This document shows positions 13,676-15,122 of a DNA stretch of 15,122 bases, piece after piece. The first letter of the stretch is position 1, and every line of letters begins with the position of its first letter. Below the pieces are notes generated by a model. It searched no databases and was not told where the DNA came from. It worked only from the letters and a program-made list of their open reading frames with translations. Where the stretch lies: positions 1-15,122 of the forward strand of contig CAYGVJ010000128.1 of the NCBI GenBank assembly GCA_964353255.1, given 5' to 3'. Source of the stretch: VFZS01 sp964353255. GTDB taxonomy: Bacteria > Acidobacteriota > Terriglobia > Bryobacterales > Bryobacteraceae. The position numbers were made by a program, and so were the translations under genes.

Positions 13676-14548
13676 TCAGCGCTCCTTGACGAAGGCGATC
13701 AGAATGTCGTCGAGGTTGACGTTCTCGACTTTGACGTCCTCACGCGCGATGGCATCCGCCAGGCGGTCCTTGAGGTCCTGGTAGTTGCGGGTGATCCCGG
13801 AGCTGCCGAACATGTGGTGCTCGGCATGCGACAGGCCCGCCAGGATGTCCTGCGGCAGGGCGCCCGTCCGGAAGTGAATCCGTTTCCAGTTGGCCAGCAG
13901 CTCGTCCTTTTCCGATTCGAGGATGATCCGGCCTTCGTGCATGAACGTCACGTAGTCGGCGATGCGCATCAGGTCGTCGGTGATGTGCGAGGAAATCAGC
14001 AGGCTCTTGCCCTCCTGCTGGCAGACCGCCTTCAGCAGATCCAGCAGTTCGCGGCGGATGACCGGGTCCAGCCCCGAGGTCGGCTCGTCCAGGATCAGCA
14101 GATCGGGGTCGTGGGCCAGCGCCAGGGCGAAGGCCAGCTTCACCTTCATGCCCTTGGAGAGCTCGCGGACCTTCTTCGAACGGCTGATGCGGAAGTCCAT
14201 GAGCAGCTTGTCGAAGCGGTTCTCGTCCCAGCGGTCGTAATACTGGGCCACGAACCTGCCGGTCCAGCCCACGGTCTTGTTGAGGTAGAAGTACTGCTCC
14301 TCGCCGACGTAGCCGACGCGGCTCTTGATCTGCTTTTCGGCGCCGGGGTAGCGCAGTCCGAAGACCTCAACCTCGCCGGCATCGGCGCGGATCATGTTCA
14401 TGATGATCTTGATGGAGGTGGTCTTGCCGGCGCCGTTGGGCCCGATGAGGCCCTTGATGCACCCTTTCGGCACGGACAATGAAACGGCGTCGAGCGTGAA
14501 CTCGGGGTATTGTTTGCTCAGGTCTCTGACCTCAAGAACGGCTTCCAT
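13676..14548 (-). CDS. ABC transporter ATP-binding protein, YtrB-like
   Basis: A 290-residue cytosolic ATPase. Walker A GPNGAGKT is at 36-43, the Q-loop near Q85, the signature LSKGM at 130-134, Walker B LLILDEP at 150-156, the D-loop SGLD at 158-161 and the switch histidine H188 (SSHIT). LSKGM in place of LSGGQ is common in the YtrB/CcmA-like group. A C-terminal extension of about 70 residues follows the nucleotide-binding domain. The start at 14548 is preferred because AGGA lies six bases upstream; an ATG at 14554 overlaps the regulator stop (ATGA) but would have the ribosome site only one base away. It sits between a GntR regulator and two permeases, matching the B. subtilis ytrAB layout. 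It is expected to power export or envelope-stress handling; the substrate is unknown. Confidence 0.93.
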   Translation of the reverse strand: MEAVLEVRDLSKQYPEFTLDAVSLSVPKGCIKGLIGPNGAGKTTSIKIIMNMIRADAGEVEVFGLRYPGAEKQIKSRVGYVGEEQYFYLNKTVGWTGRFVAQYYDRWDENRFDKLLMDFRISRSKKVRELSKGMKVKLAFALALAHDPDLLILDEPTSGLDPVIRRELLDLLKAVCQQEGKSLLISSHITDDLMRIADYVTFMHEGRIILESEKDELLANWKRIHFRTGALPQDILAGLSHAEHHMFGSSGITRNYQDLKDRLADAIAREDVKVENVNLDDILIAFVKER

Positions 14549-14550
14549 AA

Positions 14551-14922
14551 TCATTCCTCTCGTAAGTCTTCAAGCAGCGAGACCAGCTCTTCCCGCGTGA
14601 TGCCGAACCTCCTGGCGGTGAGCAGCATGCGCCTAAGCTCTTCCCGGGTTTCCCGGAGCTTCTGCCCCCGCAGGGCCGCCTTGTCGAAATCGGCCACGAA
14701 GGAACCCAGGCCGGCGCGGGTGAAAATGAAGCCCTCGGCCTCCAGGTCCATGTAGGCGCGCTTGATCGTTATCTCGCTGATATTCAACTCTTTAGCCATT
14801 TCACGAATGGACGGCAGCCGGTCGCCGGGTTTCAGGAGCCCGCCGGCAACGGCGTCCTTGATCTGGTCCATCACCTGCTTGTACAGGGGGTCCGGGTTCT
14901 GGGGCGAAATCACGATAAACAT
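14551..14922 (-). CDS. GntR-family transcriptional regulator, YtrA subfamily
   Basis: A 123-residue repressor-type protein. The winged helix occupies about residues 12-75 with the GntR signature GLLKPGDRLPSIREMAKEL, NISEITIKRAYMDLEAEGFI and the wing TRAGLGSFV. The C-terminal part is only about 45 residues and helical, the hallmark of the YtrA subfamily, which lacks a large ligand domain. The start at 14922 has GGAGGAGG just upstream (spacing about four bases). It is the first gene of the operon and is followed directly by the ATPase. YtrA regulators usually repress their own ABC operon and respond to cell-wall stress; nested inverted repeats over its promoter fit autoregulation. Confidence 0.93.
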   Translation of the reverse strand: MFIVISPQNPDPLYKQVMDQIKDAVAGGLLKPGDRLPSIREMAKELNISEITIKRAYMDLEAEGFIFTRAGLGSFVADFDKAALRGQKLRETREELRRMLLTARRFGITREELVSLLEDLREE

Positions 14923-14966
14923 GTCGCCTCCTCCGGGAGTCTCAGAACCTTTTGCCGCCCGCTGTG

Positions 14967-15000
14967 CATAGTGTCTATACACAGTATACTATGAAGACAC
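14967..15000. promoter_or_regulatory. probable operator of the GntR regulator (nested inverted repeats)
   Basis: CATAGT (14967-14972) and ACTATG (14988-14993) are perfect arms. GTGT-CTAT-ACAC (14971-14982) is a palindrome inside them, and GTGTCT (14971-14976) pairs with AGACAC (14995-15000). Together they cover the -10 box and the expected transcription start, so binding would block the polymerase. GntR proteins bind such short palindromes as dimers. Confidence 0.65.
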
Positions 15001-15010
15001 TCCGTGTCAA
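14983..15010 (-). promoter_or_regulatory. promoter of the GntR/ABC operon
   Basis: A perfect TTGACA (15010-15005), a 16-base spacer, then TATACT (14988-14983). The predicted start is near 14976, leaving a leader of about 55 bases. It is the best sigma-70-type promoter in the window. Confidence 0.78.
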
Positions 15011-15037
15011 GGGGAAATTCAGAAAAAAACCGGGCGG

Positions 15038-15122
15038 CTAGAAACCCGTCTGTTCCGTCCGGGCGACGATCTCGTTCTGGAGCGCCGTGGTCAGGTCGCA
15101 GAAGTAGTCGCTGTAGCCGGCC
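15038..15122 (-). CDS. C-terminal end of an unrecognised protein, cut by window edge
   Basis: Reading from the right edge on the minus strand gives 27 codons in an open frame (AGYSDYFCDLTTALQNEIVARTEQ and three more residues) to a TAG at 15040-15038. Codon choice is normal for the neighbourhood. The tail looks like a real conserved C-terminus, but I cannot name the family with confidence. It ends 28 bases before the -35 box of the GntR operon. Confidence 0.5.
   Translation of the reverse strand, partial: AGYSDYFCDLTTALQNEIVARTEQTGF

Overview
The window is GC-rich bacterial chromosome carrying housekeeping genes: a complete succinate dehydrogenase operon, a homodimeric-type pyruvate dehydrogenase E1, a YfhO-type membrane protein, a DinB/DUF1572 protein and a GntR/ABC transporter operon. 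Between them lies about 2.4 kb of repeat-rich accessory DNA. The gene complement and the dispersed palindromic repeats suggest Acidobacteriota (Solibacteres/Bryobacterales-like). That is inference; there is no rRNA or other marker gene here.

Layout. Bases 1-4213 (minus strand) hold one operon in the order sdhA-sdhC-sdhD-sdhB followed by a SAM-dependent methyltransferase that runs off the left edge. Its start overlaps the sdhB stop. A TATAAT box lies about 65 bases upstream of sdhA. Bases 4214-6668 are a patchwork. They contain MITE-like palindromes built from heptamers, GC-rich hairpins, an apparently orphan antitoxin gene (5098-5340), a decayed 3' fragment of a DinB-family gene (about 5678-5760) and an intact MazE/MazF-type toxin-antitoxin pair (5942-6437). 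The TA pair sits between two 123-bp direct repeats that I aligned by hand at 106/123 identical positions. The right-hand repeat runs into the end of the intact dinB-like gene, and the left-hand repeat carries the decayed copy of that end.

Bases 6669-9352 (minus) hold the dinB-like gene and the yfhO-like gene. Bases 9387-12041 (plus) hold aceE, divergent from yfhO and without an adjacent E2 or E3 gene. A 74-residue CxxC protein converges on aceE. Bases 12352-14922 (minus) hold a YtrA-type GntR regulator, a YtrB-like ATPase and two ABC-2 permease subunits in a tight operon, with a strong promoter overlaid by nested inverted repeats. The first permease appears to have lost one base: its well-placed ATG is out of frame with the rest of the gene. 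The right edge holds the last 27 codons of an unrecognised minus-strand gene.

Together, sdh and aceE supply central carbon metabolism and electron input to quinone. The YtrA-type operon is probably an autoregulated envelope-stress export system. I see no CRISPR array, tRNA, rRNA or complete insertion sequence. The least ordinary part is the 4.3-6.7 kb repeat and toxin-antitoxin island.
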